The position numbers and the translations under genes are program-made. The notes below the pieces were generated by a model. It searched no databases. It saw nothing but the letters and a program-made list of their open reading frames with translations, and was not told the origin of the DNA. Shown here piece by piece: positions 29,835 through 42,400 of a stretch of DNA of 64,000 nt. Origin of the DNA: Inonotus obliquus (Eukaryota > Basidiomycota > Agaricomycetes > Hymenochaetales > Hymenochaetaceae); contig JAJHTX010000002.1 of NCBI GenBank assembly GCA_032164295.1, positions 3,906,001 to 3,970,000 on the forward strand, written 5' to 3'. Position 1 is the first letter of the stretch. Every line of letters begins with the position of its first letter.

Positions 29835-30472
29835 AGGTAGGGAAAGTATAAACTCGACTAGGTGTCACAGTGTGACTGATGACCCTGAGAGACCCTGAGC
29901 TTACCCGATTTGGAAGGACCCTACGGCAAAAATCTCGGGGTCGGATTTGAGAACAGTGGTAGTCAGCAATTAGGCTAGCAGAATCCCACTTAAACTTTGA
30001 CAGAACACCAAGGTAAGGCTCATCTTACCATGAATTAGCTCCCCTGGCTCTCCCTTGGTAGTAGGAAGATAGATTATAAATGCATATTAGTCATATATTA
30101 GTAATAAATGTTAGTCATAGGTAAATTACTATATATAGACTGTATTTGTCATGCTGGCAAAAATTCTGAGGTCGAAATTTTCAAAATTTCTGAAAACCTC
30201 ACCAGAGTGCTGGAAAATGAATTCTGAGCCATTTGGCACAAAAAAGGTTTATTCCATTATCGAAAGGTCAGGGGTCCATATTTTTCAATTTTAAAGACAT
30301 ACATATGATTGTAATTATTATTAGAAGAGATCTATGGGAACCAAATTCGAGTTTGTGTTGAGTGGAAGTTGCAGTTAAGAAAGGGTCCAGAGTCACCGGA
30401 TGAGGTAAGTCAGGCCAAGTCAGGGTCGCATGACGCGCGTCACACCTAGTCGAGTTTATACTTTCCCTACCT
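29835..30472. mobile_element. MITE, 638 bp, with about 31-bp perfect inverted ends and TA target site
   Basis: Both ends read AGGTAGGGAAAGTATAAACT... inwards. The inverted repeat is perfect for about 31 bp and flanked by TA (29833-29834, 30473-30474). It has no transposase ORF. TA duplication points to the Tc1/mariner superfamily, which would move it in trans. Partial inverted similarity (ACCCTGA...GGACCCT words) continues inward from both ends. Confidence 0.88.
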
Positions 30473-30942
30473 TAGATACTTGGATTTTAGAAATGAAATG
30501 TAAAGCGATTATTCGTAGACGATGAAGAGCCTCCCGTGCACTACATCTATTGAGCTGACCGTAGAGAACTTGACTGCCCCTACACCCAGATTGCAATTTG
30601 ATTGGTCGCCCGTCAGGACGAAGCGGAACTCAAGGCTGGATTATCTTGGCTGGAGGATACAGAAAGCTGGCGATTAGGATGTCACTGAGGTCACGATAAT
30701 CCCCCTCCATCCACGCAACAGCGCCATACCGCACGGATGCACATTTTTCGAATGATGAGGGTCCTGCACTTCCGACAGATGCTGGACCAGCCTGAGACCC
30801 TCCAGACAGACCGAAAAGCGGAAAGGGCGCGAACATAACACCATGTCCCACTGTTGTACCAATTCGTGAAGATGTTCGCGAACAGAGCTGGGGAGGTCGC
30901 GCGTTTGAAACTTTGCTAAGGAAGTTTTAAACGCAAATCGAT

Positions 30943-31859
30943 TTATATCCAGAAATGGCTGATGCTGGAAATGTGCATATCTGAAGGTGTATAAGTGCCG
31001 TGGGAAAGTGTTCGAAATCGCTCTGCGTTTTGCATACTTGGGATAAGCTCGACCATGGGGACTTCGAAAGGCAGAAGTTGTGAGGTATGATAAATGTACT
31101 GTTGCAAAACACCTCTAGGTTCATCGATATTCAAGACCAGTTCTTCCTTAGACGTGTCCCAGCTGCAGCAATAGCCGAAAACTTCTTTCTGCTATGGGAT
31201 GTTAGCATACCTTTGATGAGAAGCCAAAGTAATGACCTACTCGTTTAATGCCAGTATTGACCGATGCTCGTTCCAGTTCACACGGAGCAGAAATATATCA
31301 CCAGCAGTCTCCGTGGTATATATCTGGCGAAATTGTCTCTGCCCTGTGCTCAGAATATGTGATCTCCCGTAAGTGAAGCAACGACCTTCAATGAGGCACG
31401 TTGGGAAAAGGATGAAGCGCGCTACCTCCTCAAAAGTTCCGAGTATTCCCTCTATTACTGACCGAGAATCGATGCCACTAAAGTTCAGAACTCGTAGTTG
31501 GAACACGAAGGTTTCTTCGTGAAAGTCTGGACCTGCTACGCAATAAACGCCCTTCCCTCAAGGTCAACCTCAAATGATGATTCATCCACCCAGTCGCACT
31601 GTAAATCGGCAAGATCAGATTGGAGACGACGTCCAAAATCACGCGCCAGAGTACTCCGCGCAAGCTCCTTGCCAATGACGGTCGTGACATTGCGGGCCCT
31701 TGCCATCGGCGATGTCCAGACGTGCTTGATCCTATACACTTTCTCGGAGCTCTTCAAATGATAGCTGGTGTAGTGTCTTGAAATTATTTGTAGGAAGAGC
31801 CGAACCGACGGAGATGAGATATTTTGCTAGGAGGACCCAAGTCTAATGCGACAGTACCT
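30943..31859 (-). pseudogene. Degraded hypothetical gene
   Basis: Three open blocks lie in order on the minus strand: 31757-31536 (WTSPMARARNVTTVIGKEL...FEVDLEGRAFI), 31506-31237 (FQLRVLNFSGIDSRSVIEG...) and 31190-30943 (CSWDTSKEELVLNIDEPRG...). They read like one protein, but joining the first and second needs a frameshift around GTAGCAG near 31540. The intron-like gap at 31192-31241 (GTAGGT...TGCTAAC...CATAG) joins the second and third only out of phase. Family not recognised. Either it is a pseudogene or the sequence carries two indels. Confidence 0.4.
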
Positions 31860-32335
31860 GCTCCCTCAGATGGTTGCACTTTGCAATTAATGAGCAAGAG
31901 AAGATAAACTGAGCCACGCGCATGTACCTACCTTGCCCAGTACTACGATGTCCGAGATTTCAAGAAACGATATTATAGACGGACAGGAAGATGTCGTAGC
32001 TTAAGGTGTCCATGTCTATTTCCGGAACCACTAGTACAAGTGGAAGGAGATGTGAGAGCGGAACTCTATGGGAGAACAGAGAGCTAGACTACCAGGCCAA
32101 GACGAGCATAGACGATAGTATAATTGGATACAAGTTCACAAGCCAATGCTGCTTTTCCAGGGTAGCTCAGAGGATGTGGTTCGTTCGATGGGAAGACGCC
32201 TTATTCTTGTTGCGAAGATCACGATGCTACGACACGTGATCCGTGAGAGAAAGACGCGTCCGCGTCGCGTCTGAATCCTTTAGAGCAGAGCAAGAGCAAG
32301 AGCGAGGTGTTCCTATCCTCACCCCTAGACTGAAG
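31860..32335. other. Divergent spacer and promoter of the PI-PLC-like gene
   Basis: No gene called. The region should hold the promoter of the gene starting at 32336. No TATA box or repeat is evident. Confidence 0.35.
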
Positions 32336-33849
32336 ATGATCATCACAGTCCACAATCTCACCTCCGGCACTGTCTCTGTGAGCCCAGTACACGCAAAGGA
32401 ACCAAGCGATACTCCAGTTTCTGCTTCTTCGGCTGCCAATATCTCTGTTGCCAGTAAGTGGAAGGCAAAGCTTCGTATTCGCAGTGACGCAGAGAAATCC
32501 CTTCGCGTCTGCGAAATCACTGCTTTCAGCTTGGCTTCCAAAGCTGTACAAGGTTGGTCACTGTTATACGACGAAGGAGACAAGTCCAGTGGATGGAGGG
32601 TGTATTTACTCCGTGTAAGTAACGCAACTCAAGCCCTATGAGCCCAACCAGAGCGATGCTTGTTTAGAGTAAGGAAGGCAAGACCACTAAACGTGACGTC
32701 TTCGTCTTGCCAAGGAGAGATCTTTCCAATTTCTTGAGCAGTGTGGCAGACGATCGACGTCTTTCAGACCTTTGTCTTCCTGGTAAGCATCAGTGCTACG
32801 TCTTGAGTTAAGTATTGACTGACGCCCAGGACACTAGCAACCCATGATTCGTGAGTTCTCTAGTTGCATGGGTTAAAACAGGTTTCTCAGAGTGCCCTAA
32901 ACCTGTAGCCTTTCGCTGTACGGCTGGCCTTTTGCCCAGTGTCAATCGAGGGACACGTCATTTTCTGTACAGTTGCAAGCCGGAATACGCGTCTTCGACG
33001 TGCGTATGGCCGTGGTTGACGGAATACTTATCGCACACCATGGAATCATGCCGGAAAAGGAGCCATTTCAGGATGTGCTATCAGCCGTTCATTCTTTCCT
33101 CACCAGCCAGCAGACATCGAAGGAAACAATAGTCATGTCAATAAAGCAAGAAGATGCTTCCCGAACGCCACCGCCTGACTTCTCGAAAATTGTGCATGAT
33201 GAGATCTATAACGGCGCCGGCGGAAGAGACATGTGGTTTCTTGAGAATCGTATCCCTCAGCTTGGTGAGGTAAGGGGGAAGGTCATCATGCTGAGCCGAT
33301 TCGGAGGTGACGGCTCAGGCTGGGAAAATGGTCTCGAGGGGATGGGAATACATCCAACAAACTGGCCAGACGACTCAAAGGAGGTCTTCCAGTGGACGCT
33401 AAAGGACACGCTCGTTCGCACCAGTGATTGGTAAGGATGCTATACATAATGAGATGTCTCCGGCTAACTGGTCTACGCGTAGGTACACCATCCCATCGTT
33501 CTTCTCCATCCCGGAGAAGGTATCTTTGGCCACCTCGATCCTCTTGCCGCCTTCAACCGGCTATACTCAGCCAACGTTGAACATCTCCTTTTTCTCTGCC
33601 AGTTCATTTCCGCTCGCCCTGCCATCTGTCGTTGCCAAAGGCTTCGGATTCCCCGCTTGGAAGCTCGGCGTTGAAGGTGCTAACGCGAGGCTCGGAGAAT
33701 GGTTGCTGCAGCATTTGTCGCCATCGTCAGATGCCATACCACGTGGATGGGTGCACACCGACTTCTTCACTACCCCGAGTAGCTTAGCGCCTCTATTGGT
33801 GGAATGCAACTTCAAGGAGGCGGCTAAAGTTAGCAGGGAGGCTCGATAA
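32336..33849 (+). CDS. PI-PLC X-domain-like phosphodiesterase
   Basis: Five exons: 32336-32614, 32668-32782, 32838-32850, 32909-33430 and 33483-33849, giving 431 aa. The third exon is only 13 nt but is needed to make LPATHDS. Introns are 52-58 nt. The protein has the PLC-like fold. The two catalytic histidines are at about 134 (THDS) and 179/180 (IAHHG), with GIRVFDVRMA between them, as in bacterial-type phosphatidylinositol phospholipases. Residues 1-93 form an N-terminal domain without a signal peptide. The C-terminal 120 residues are typical of fungal members. Substrate unknown, probably a phosphoinositide or a related lipid. The Ca2+-binding set of eukaryotic PLC is not evident. Confidence 0.88.
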
Positions 33850-34236
33850 TGTAACTCTCCTCATGATATACCCAAACGCCCTCGTCGCGATGATCTACGA
33901 TCGATATTGCTAGGGGGTGTGAGTGTGAGAAGATATTGTGCGCGTTGTCCTATCATATAATTTTATCCACGGAAATAGCTTCTTTTGTGTCTCGCTTTCA
34001 CGCGATGACCCGCGCTTCTCTTTTACTAATGATAGAGTTCGCCGACTGGTGTGGAATTTCAAAGGGCATGGCTATCCCTGTTCGAGTACCCGCGCTCTAA
34101 AGAAGCGTAGGGTGTGAGTGCTGGTTGTAGTGATGCCTGATAAGAATAGGCGCGATGTCAGCGCCATGACCTGGCGTGCGCCGGCTGTTCTCGTATAAGA
34201 TCACCGACATGCTTCTTCTCTCAGGCAACGAGCTCC
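33850..34236. other. Spacer between the PI-PLC-like gene and the MFS gene
   Basis: About 390 bp with no gene, containing the 3' end of one gene and the promoter of the next on the same strand. No terminator-like or repeat structure seen. Confidence 0.35.
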
Positions 34237-36405
34237 ATGAAACCCGCCTCACAGGACGACGTACACAACACTGACGAGCTGAACGACGCCGCGTCCTCCT
34301 CTGGATCCGTTCGAAGAAGGTCAGCTGAAAGGGATGATGCCCGTAAAGATGCGATCGACACGGCGGTGGCGAATGAGGAAAAGAAGGAGATAAGCGGGGA
34401 AGCGATGTTACAGAAGGTTGAGAGTTCTGGCGATGAACGCCCGAATGCGACTGATACAAACGCCATCGACGAAGAAATTGAGTATCCTTCGGGTTTGAGG
34501 TTATTTCTCCTTACTATTGGTCTGTGCCTCGTAATTTTTGTGGTGAGTCTGGTTCAACCTTATCCTGCAATTTTTTTCGAATCTCTGGATGGTCATCACG
34601 AAACGTAGATATCGCTAGACAATACCATTATTGGTATGTCTCATCAACCATTCTCCGAAGCGTCTGATTCACTTTCTTCAAAAGCAACCGCAATACCAAC
34701 AATTACAACCGTGTTCGACTCGCTAGACGATGTCGGGTGGTACGGATCAAGTTACCTTCTAACTACCACTAGTCTTCAGCCGGTGAGTTTACCAAACTCC
34801 TTGACACCCAATCTTGGCAGATTCTAATGGTGTAGGAAAGACTTTCGGGAAAATATATACATTCTTCAACGTAAAATGGACATACCTTTCCGCACTAGTT
34901 CTCTTTGAAGGTTCGCATGGCGTGGTCCCTGAGTGTTGGATTATTGCTCATTCGGGTATTCTAGCTGGTTCTGTAATTTGCGCTGCTGCGACGAGTTCGC
35001 CCATGTTGATCGCTGGACGCGCGGTTGCCGGTGCAGGCGCTTCCGCTTTATTCTCCGGAGGGATGACGATCATAGGCTTTTCTGTACCTCTACGGAGGAT
35101 GCCTATCTATATCGCAACGCTTTCGGGTATGTTTGGTATCGCTTCTGTAGTAGGACCTATTTTGGGAGGTACTTTGACCGATAAAGCCTCCTGGAGGTGG
35201 TGCTTCTGGGTAGGACATCATAAGTTGTTCGGACTATACAGAGAACTGTTCTGAGAATCTCGATAGATCAACTTACCGTTTGGCGGGGCCGCTTTTTTTG
35301 CGGTTCTCTTATTCTTCAAGGCACCGAAACGAGATGTCGGTAGCTTGAGTCTAAGACAGAAGCTTGCAAAGATCGACATACTCGGTGCGATCTTCCTCAT
35401 TTGTGCGGTCGTATGCCTTCTTCTGGCTCTCCAGGACGGTGGTACCGAATACCCTTGGTCTTACGCCAAGGTCTGGGGGTGCCTCCTAGGTTTCGCTTTA
35501 ATGGTGCTGGTCTTCCTTTATATACAGTATTGGCGCGGAGATGATGCGACCATCCCGCCCCGCATATTCCTCCGACAGCGTACCGTATTCTGCGGCTCAG
35601 TCTTCACATGCTTCCTCAGCATGGCCCTCTACACACATATATACTACCTCCCATTCTACTTCCAGGCCGTCCTTGGTACGTCCGCCGAAGGATCCGGGAT
35701 CCGATCCATTCCTTACCTCGTCAGCATCACTATATCTTCTCTCTTCGTTGGTGCTCTGATCACGAAGATTGGGTACTATGTCCCGTTCTTATGGGTTGGG
35801 TCTGCCGTGTTCACTGTCGGAGCTGGATTGCTATTCACCCTCCGAGTGTCGACTAACACTGGGAAATGGGTCGGCTATCAGATCCTGACGGGCCTAGGTG
35901 CGGGTGCAGGTCTCCAGGTACCATATCTAGCCGTCCAAGCTGTCCTGAATTCGCAGGATATGCCAATCGGAAGTACGTGCATGACCAGCTTCTTCTGCAA
36001 GCGCAGTCACTGAAGAATATTGTTAGACGCAATTATCATGTTCTCAAACGCACTTGGCGGGTCCATCGCAATTTCAATAGCGCAGAATGTTTTCCGGACT
36101 ACGCTCATGAGCTCGATTCCAAAGCATACCACTGGCGTGGATGCTGACCTCGTTGCATCCAGTGGTGCGACACAATTACGAGACCTCGTACCGTCGGATC
36201 AGCTTGACGGCGTTCTTGTTGCCTATACCTATGCTCTTGATCGAGCTTTTATTTTACCGATAGCAGTCGCGGGTTCGGCTTTCATCGTTTCTCTATTCGT
36301 AAGTGCCCGATGAAATTCCCGGCTGATTTCTTTCCGCTGATGTTCTTCTAGGTGGAGTGGAACACGGTGAAGGGCAAGAAAGTAGCGCATGGTGGAGCTG
36401 CATAA
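34237..36405 (+). CDS. MFS transporter, DHA2-like 14-helix drug/toxin exporter
   Basis: Eight exons: 34237-34542, 34609-34633, 34685-34782, 34841-34910, 34965-35209, 35267-35972, 36027-36298 and 36352-36405. Introns are 51-66 nt. All join in phase to 591 aa. A charged cytosolic N-tail of about 85 residues leads into the first helix ([17 protein letters not shown]). Motifs of the proton-antiporter family follow: DNTIIATAIPTI in helix 1-2, [11 protein letters not shown], and the helix-5 antiporter motif around [20 protein letters not shown]. The C-terminal half has the extra helices of the 14-TM group ([20 protein letters not shown] onwards). It probably pumps small toxic molecules out across the plasma membrane by H+ exchange. 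No biosynthetic cluster surrounds it. Confidence 0.93.
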
Positions 36406-37429
36406 TGTTATTAGTTGTTGTACAATACGTATACCTGGTAGCTGGGTCAAACAAGATTTCAGCCATGAAAGCCCAACGCGTGAATCTTTGTAATTTGAGA
36501 GCGATTATAGATAGTAAACACATGGCAACACTTGGTTGATAACCTGGCCGGTCATATAAATCAGCAATTAAATTTATAAGCAAAATTCAGATACATGCAT
36601 TATTACGCCGTCAAGCCCCTTCCCTCACCATCTCATTCGGCAGACTCTTTCGAAAGCCTCGTTTCATATTGAGCCGGAGTAAGCGTTGTCTACAACAATG
36701 ATCATTTGCAACTGTGACGGTGGAATTTTGACTATAACGAACCTGGGAGAAAGCATGCATCTGAGCAATCTCGTTCTTTAGGAGTTCATTTACTAGTTTC
36801 GGGAGGCGACCTTGAGACGTTTTGAGCGCACAAGAGTTATTTGCAACATACTCAACCGGTGGCGAGCAAGAGTCGTCTTTTTCTCAAATGCCTGGATCCA
36901 GCAGATATTGAAGAGATTCCTTATCTGATAAGAACAAGTCCACGTACCTCGCTCACTACGAGAATCTCGTAGTTTTCTCCACAGCCATTAGAGATGTCCT
37001 TGATCTCAAGGTGAAAAATAGGTATGAAGTTGCGTAGGTTGTTCTCTAGAGTTTCGAGAGATACGGGCATGTCGAGTGGAGGGAAGGAAGAAGTGATCTA
37101 AGTCGCCTGTGCGCAGCCGCCACTGAATGTAAACATTCCCTTATCAGGAAGCTCAATATTATCCGACAGTTGATGAAATCAGAGGCACCTAAAATGATAA
37201 AGCATTTGTCCAAGACTACGGAGCACAAACCGTTTCGTTTATACCCATGATTTAGAAATTGCTATGCCATCGTCTGCACTCGTACAACAGCCTTTTTCCA
37301 TTTAATAACATATTATTTATTGCGTGTTAGTAATCTAATTAATTGCAAGTGGTCAAATGTGAAGGGTCCTCCTACGGGTGGTGCGGAAATAACGGTAGGG
37401 AACGCGGTACTCTGTGAGGGTTACGATGC
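36406..37429. other. Convergent intergenic region, no gene
   Basis: One kilobase between two convergently transcribed genes. Only short frames (for example minus 37046-37228, 60 codons) without recognisable motifs. No repeats or inverted ends seen. Confidence 0.4.
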
Positions 37430-38951
37430 CTAGTAAAGCACCACCCCTACGTCCTCATCTCTATGATTCCATTGCCACTTGAGATACTCAACAATGAGCG
37501 AGGCGCACTCCTGACTCGTCAGCTCCTCTCCATCCAAGAACTTCTTACACAAGAGTGCTAGCTGCTTCCGCTGCCTGTGAGTCGTAATTATCTCCTCCAG
37601 TTCTGGCCTAATGCGCGACCATACTTTAAAGGGTTTCCCTTAGCCCTGGGATGCATTTACTCCAGGGATGAGCATATAACTCACCTCTTTCCGTGAGTTT
37701 CTTCGGTTCCCAAATCAGATCGCCCCATCTATCGCAATCAATGTCTAGGTCATCCTCGTTGTATCCCAGCCCTCGCAGTCTTGACATAACACTAGACGTT
37801 CATGAGTACACGCTCCAACGAGGCAGTACGATAGATTAAACGTACTCGTTGTAGAATCTCGTTCCAACCTCAGCCCTCTTGTTTTCGTTTTGCACCTCCC
37901 GATGAAAAATCCACTCCTCTATTAGTCTAGCGTGCTGCATCTAATGAGCAGACTGGAGAAATGTTGCTGAAGGTGAGAAATACCGTATTGATCTGGGCCG
38001 CACGTGCTTTACTCGTGTGAATGAACTCCTCTTTCTCGTCAGGATGCAGAGATATATAATCCTCAATACTCTCGAGAAATCCCTCCTCCAAGTACATGGG
38101 TTCGTGCCACCGGGTGTTACTCTCTGCTTTCCCGGACGCCCGTCCAGGGATCGCTTCAGCTTTACCTACGTGCAAGGAAAGATTATAGACTCACCATCAT
38201 GTACTGGTGCCATTTCGCACAGTTCTTTGGCCTGTTCATAGGTTACATGCATCATGGCAGCTTTTAAGCAATAAATACGATTCTTTGCATTTTCCTTGAA
38301 GCAGCGTTTGCAGAGCCTAAGGCGAAATGCGAAGTAGATATTCTTCGCCCTTGGGCTATGGCAGATCTTTTGCTTGTGATTAGAAGTCTTACGTTCCAAA
38401 CGGACTTGAACGCGCTCACCATACATCCTCGCCCATACAGAAGATCAGCATACCGCGGTTCACTGAGGTCGTCCGGACAGTCCGGAAGGCCAACATTATT
38501 CCTTGCGGCACGCCATATGGGCTTGGAGTTACGGCTCATAAGAAGCCCGCGCCAGAACTTTGTAGAGCGCGCAAGGATGAGTAGATCTCCTGGTGACAAA
38601 TGCCCTGCAATCTAATATCCAAGCGCATGGTAGAGCATGGTTAATATGATAACAATGCGTGTCATGTACAGAAACGGCGAACCTCATTGAACACGTCAAG
38701 TGGCATTTGTAAAAGCAATGCCAGGCGTCCTATTTTCGAGTTCTTCCGCGGCTTGCGAGTGAGTGTTGCACTGCTCGAGGCACCCCGCGAGTTCCCCTTC
38801 TTTCTCTTTTTTGGAGCTTCTACGTAACGTCAGTATTAACAGCCACCCCAGTGGCCGCTTTAACATGCCACCCACCTCCAGCGTCAATGTGCTCTCTGTC
38901 TGACTCCTCGATCTGTCTTTTGGCGACCCTCGCGGCACGGAATTTCGGCAT
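37430..38951 (-). CDS. F-box protein of the Agaricomycete type
   Basis: Eight exons: 38876-38951, 38683-38819, 38420-38611, 38366-38195, about 37984-38126, 37846-37940, 37685-37791 and 37430-37623, giving about 371 aa. F-box proteins recruit substrates to SCF ubiquitin ligases. After a basic N-tail (KKRKKGNSRG) the F-box reads MPLDVFNEIAGHLSPGDLL. A C..C...C..C finger (GCMICHSP, then LCKRCFKENA) follows, and the C-terminus carries the family's RLRGLGYNEDD and VWSRIRPELE blocks. The intron before exon 5 is unsure: a strict GT-AG gives either 29 nt (384 aa product) or 68 nt (371 aa). The 68-nt version fits normal intron size. The exon 5-6 intron is short (43 nt). Confidence 0.85.
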
Positions 38952-39199
38952 CTCGCCAGACACCCACTGGCACTACCGATGGACTATCTACGATACGCTA
39001 CGCGAAGCAACTGACAGAGGTTGAGAGGCGACTTGGGACGATGCGCGTAGAGAGGAAATCAGGTGATGTTATATGTATTCTTATTTTGATTTGTTGTGAT
39101 TTGTTGTCGCGTCCATGCTAATGCAATCTGCAGCCCGAGTGGTCATCATAAAGGAGAAGCTGAGAAAAATCGAATACAAATGGACTTGTGGTCCAACTC

Positions 39200-39462
39200 T
39201 TTTAGACACAGTGAATCCTTAGAGAGAATGAGATGAACTCAGACAGGAGGCGTAGAACGTTTTCAAAATCGTTATATTCTATGCCTGCCAGAGGCCGTTC
39301 TTATATACTAAAGTACAAGATAATTTAGGCTCCGTTTGAATCTAATAATACACGTTCTATTGTGATCACATGTGATTCGTTCTTATTGTCTTTCGTCGTT
39401 ATTGTTCTCGTCCTATTGTTCTCGTTCTATTGTTCCGTACTAGGTTGTCATTTATCTTAAGA
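39200..39462 (-). repeat. Copia 3' LTR (263 bp)
   Basis: Appears identical to 43962-44224 by eye. On the minus strand it begins TCTTAAGATAAATG and ends GTGTCTAAAA, so it lacks the usual TG...CA. Target copy AACTC lies at 39195-39199. Confidence 0.93.
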
Positions 39463-39471
39463 CTCCCCTTC
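39463..39471 (-). promoter_or_regulatory. Copia polypurine tract
   Basis: GAAGGGGAG on the minus strand, directly upstream of the 3' LTR start TCTTAAGA. It primes plus-strand DNA synthesis. Confidence 0.75.
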
Positions 39472-39475
39472 AAAC

Positions 39476-42400
39476 TCATGATAGACTTAATAAGTCTGAG
39501 AGATGTTTGACTTGTTTAACGTTTAGCGCTTTCGTGAATATGTCAGCTCGTTGATTTTCAGTTTGCACGTATCGTACGTCAATTGTTTTGTTTTCAATAT
39601 AACATCTTACAAATTCTTTTCGTTTATCAAGATGTTTTGTTCGTATATTATAAGTAATTTCTTCCGTTTTTACAGTCTTTATGGCTGCTTGATTGTCACT
39701 ATAAAGTATAATTTCTTTATCGTATCCTTCAAGTACTTCGTTATAAAAATGTTTTATCCAAATAGCTTCTTTCGTTGCGTGTGCTAAAGCTTGGATTTCT
39801 CCTTCGTATACTGATAATGGTACTAGTTCTTGTCGTTTACTTGACCATGATATTGATGCATCTTTTATTTGAAATACGTAACCGTTTATTGACCGGTATC
39901 CTTCAGTGTTTGCACCGTCTGCGTCGCAGAATCCTCTGATGTTTATTTCATTTTTGCCGCCTAATGTTAAGTAATATTCTTTTGTATTATGTAAGTATTG
40001 AATTGCGTGAATAGCCGTTTGATGATGTAATATTGTTGGTTTTTGTAAATGTCTAGCTAACTGTCCAGCGACAAATGATATGTCTGGTCGTGTTGCATCT
40101 GCAGCGTATCGTAAACTTCCTATCATTCTCATGAATTTTTGTTGATCTATTATTTCGTCTTCATTATTGTTTGATAATAATCTTAACCCTGGTGTCATCG
40201 GAGTTTTGTAAGCTCGTGGTTCTATATTGAATCTTTTTAGAATTGTTTCAATGTATGATTTTTGCCGTAACGTGATCGTTTTCTCTTCTCTGTTTCTTTT
40301 TATTTCGACACCTAATAACCAGTTGATTTCGTTTCCGTCTGTAAATTCAACAGATTTAGCTAGTTCTTTCTTAAATTCTCGTATTATTATATTATCTAAT
40401 CCTATGATCGTAATATCATCAACATGCATAAACGTTATTAATGCAGGTTTATTGTTCATTCTCTTTTTATGAAAGAAAACAGCGTAATCGTAGTATGATC
40501 TTATTAATCCTAATTTTTCTAATATTTCTTGTATTTTCTTATACCATCGTCTTCCTGCTTGTTTCAATCCGTATAATGCTTTCTTTAGTCGTAATACTTG
40601 TCCTGGGTTAATATCACCTAGTAAGTTTCCAGGTGGTGGTTTCATATATATTTCTTCATTTGAATTTAATTCTCCGTATAGGTATGCAGATTTTACATCA
40701 ATTTGATGTATCTCGTAGTCGTTTGTTGCTGCCCAGCTTAGTAATAATCGTACTGTTGATAATCTTGTTACTGGTGCAAATAAATCGTCTGAATAAAAAT
40801 CTATTCCGTCTTTTTGACTGAATCCTTGTGCTACTAATCGTGCTTTGTATTTGTCTATTGATCCGTCTGATAAGTATTTTATTGCGTAAACAAATCTGCA
40901 TCCGACAATGTTTTGTATATTTCGTGGTGGATAAGCGTATTCCCACGTATTATGTTTTTTTAGTGATTGTATTTCTTTGTTCATTGCCTCGATCCATTTG
41001 TTTTTATCTGGACTTTTTATTGCTTCTTGATACGTCTGTGGTACGTCGTTGTAATTATTTGTAAAAGCAAATTCTGTTAAATGTATTGATATGTCTTCGT
41101 CTTTTGTAAAGTTTATTCCTAATGATCGTTTCGTAGGTTTTCGTTCTCGTTCTGATCTTCTAATTATATTTTCTTCGTTGTCTTTTTGTTCTTTATTTTG
41201 TTGATTTGTTTTTGTGCTGCTCGTATTTTTCTCCCCTTCAATTTGAGATTCTTTGAAATCGATAAATTGGATATTTCGTTCCGTAGTTATTTTTCCATCA
41301 TGATATGTTAATATTCCATCTTTAGTTTCCTCGTCATAACCCATAAATATTCCTTCAATTCCTTTATTTTGTAATTTATTCGTATTTTCTTTTCGTATTA
41401 TTATTTTCCTTCCTATTTCATATAAGTTATCTATTTTGAAGTTTTCATTGTATCGTTTAAAGAAAGGTGTTTTATATTCTATTGCTACCCTTGGTGTTCT
41501 GTTGTAAATGAATACTGCGTGTTGAGCTACGTATGTCCATAAATGTTTTGGTATTTGTTTTGCAGTTATCATTGCTCTCGTATGATTTAGTATTGTTTGA
41601 TGTAATCTTTCTGCGACACCATTTTGTTGTGGCGTATCATGTACTGTTAATCTTCGTATTGTTCCTTGTGATTCTAAGTAATTTGTAAAATCTTTTGATA
41701 GAAATACTGTATCGTTGTCACTTTGTAATACTTTTATTTTTATTCCGTATTGTGTGAATAATTTTGTAGTAAAAGTTACGTATTTTATATAGCCGTCTGA
41801 TTTGTGTTTTAGCATTATCATTTCTGCCCATCGTGTGGCGTCGTCTACTATTGTTAATAAATATTCAATATTTCCGTATCCTTTTACTGGTGCAGGTCCC
41901 CATATATCCATATGTAATATATCTCCGTATTTCTCAGATAGTGAACTTTGTCTTATTTTTGGTATTATTGATCTTTTTATGTTCGCCTTTAAACAATCTT
42001 CGCATTGTTTTTCTTTATTATCAATAACACGTGTGTTGATAATATCTGGTGAGTCATGTAATAATTTTCTTATGTAATCGTAGCTTACATGTCCGAGTTT
42101 TTTATGTAATTCTTCTAACGTGATTGAATTTATTTGTTGTTTCTCAGGAGTTCTAATAATTTGCATTCGTATCGGATATAAGTTTGTTTGATTTTTCTTA
42201 ATTTTTCCGCAGTATCGATTTTTTGAATCATAAATAGTACAATGTTCATTTTCAAAGATACATATATATCCACATTTACATAATTGAGATTGAGAGACTA
42301 GCGTAAAAGTTAATCGTGGGTGATAGTAAACATTTTGAAGTCGTATAATGCTTACTGTTTTTGTGTTTTCATTTTTTAGTATTGGAATAAATAAGTCTCC

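Noticed and set aside
32615..32850. Splicing the PI-PLC gene straight to GACACTAGC (acceptor CCCAG)
   Set aside because: It gives an immediate stop. The acceptor GACACTAG gives LPATHDS in frame.
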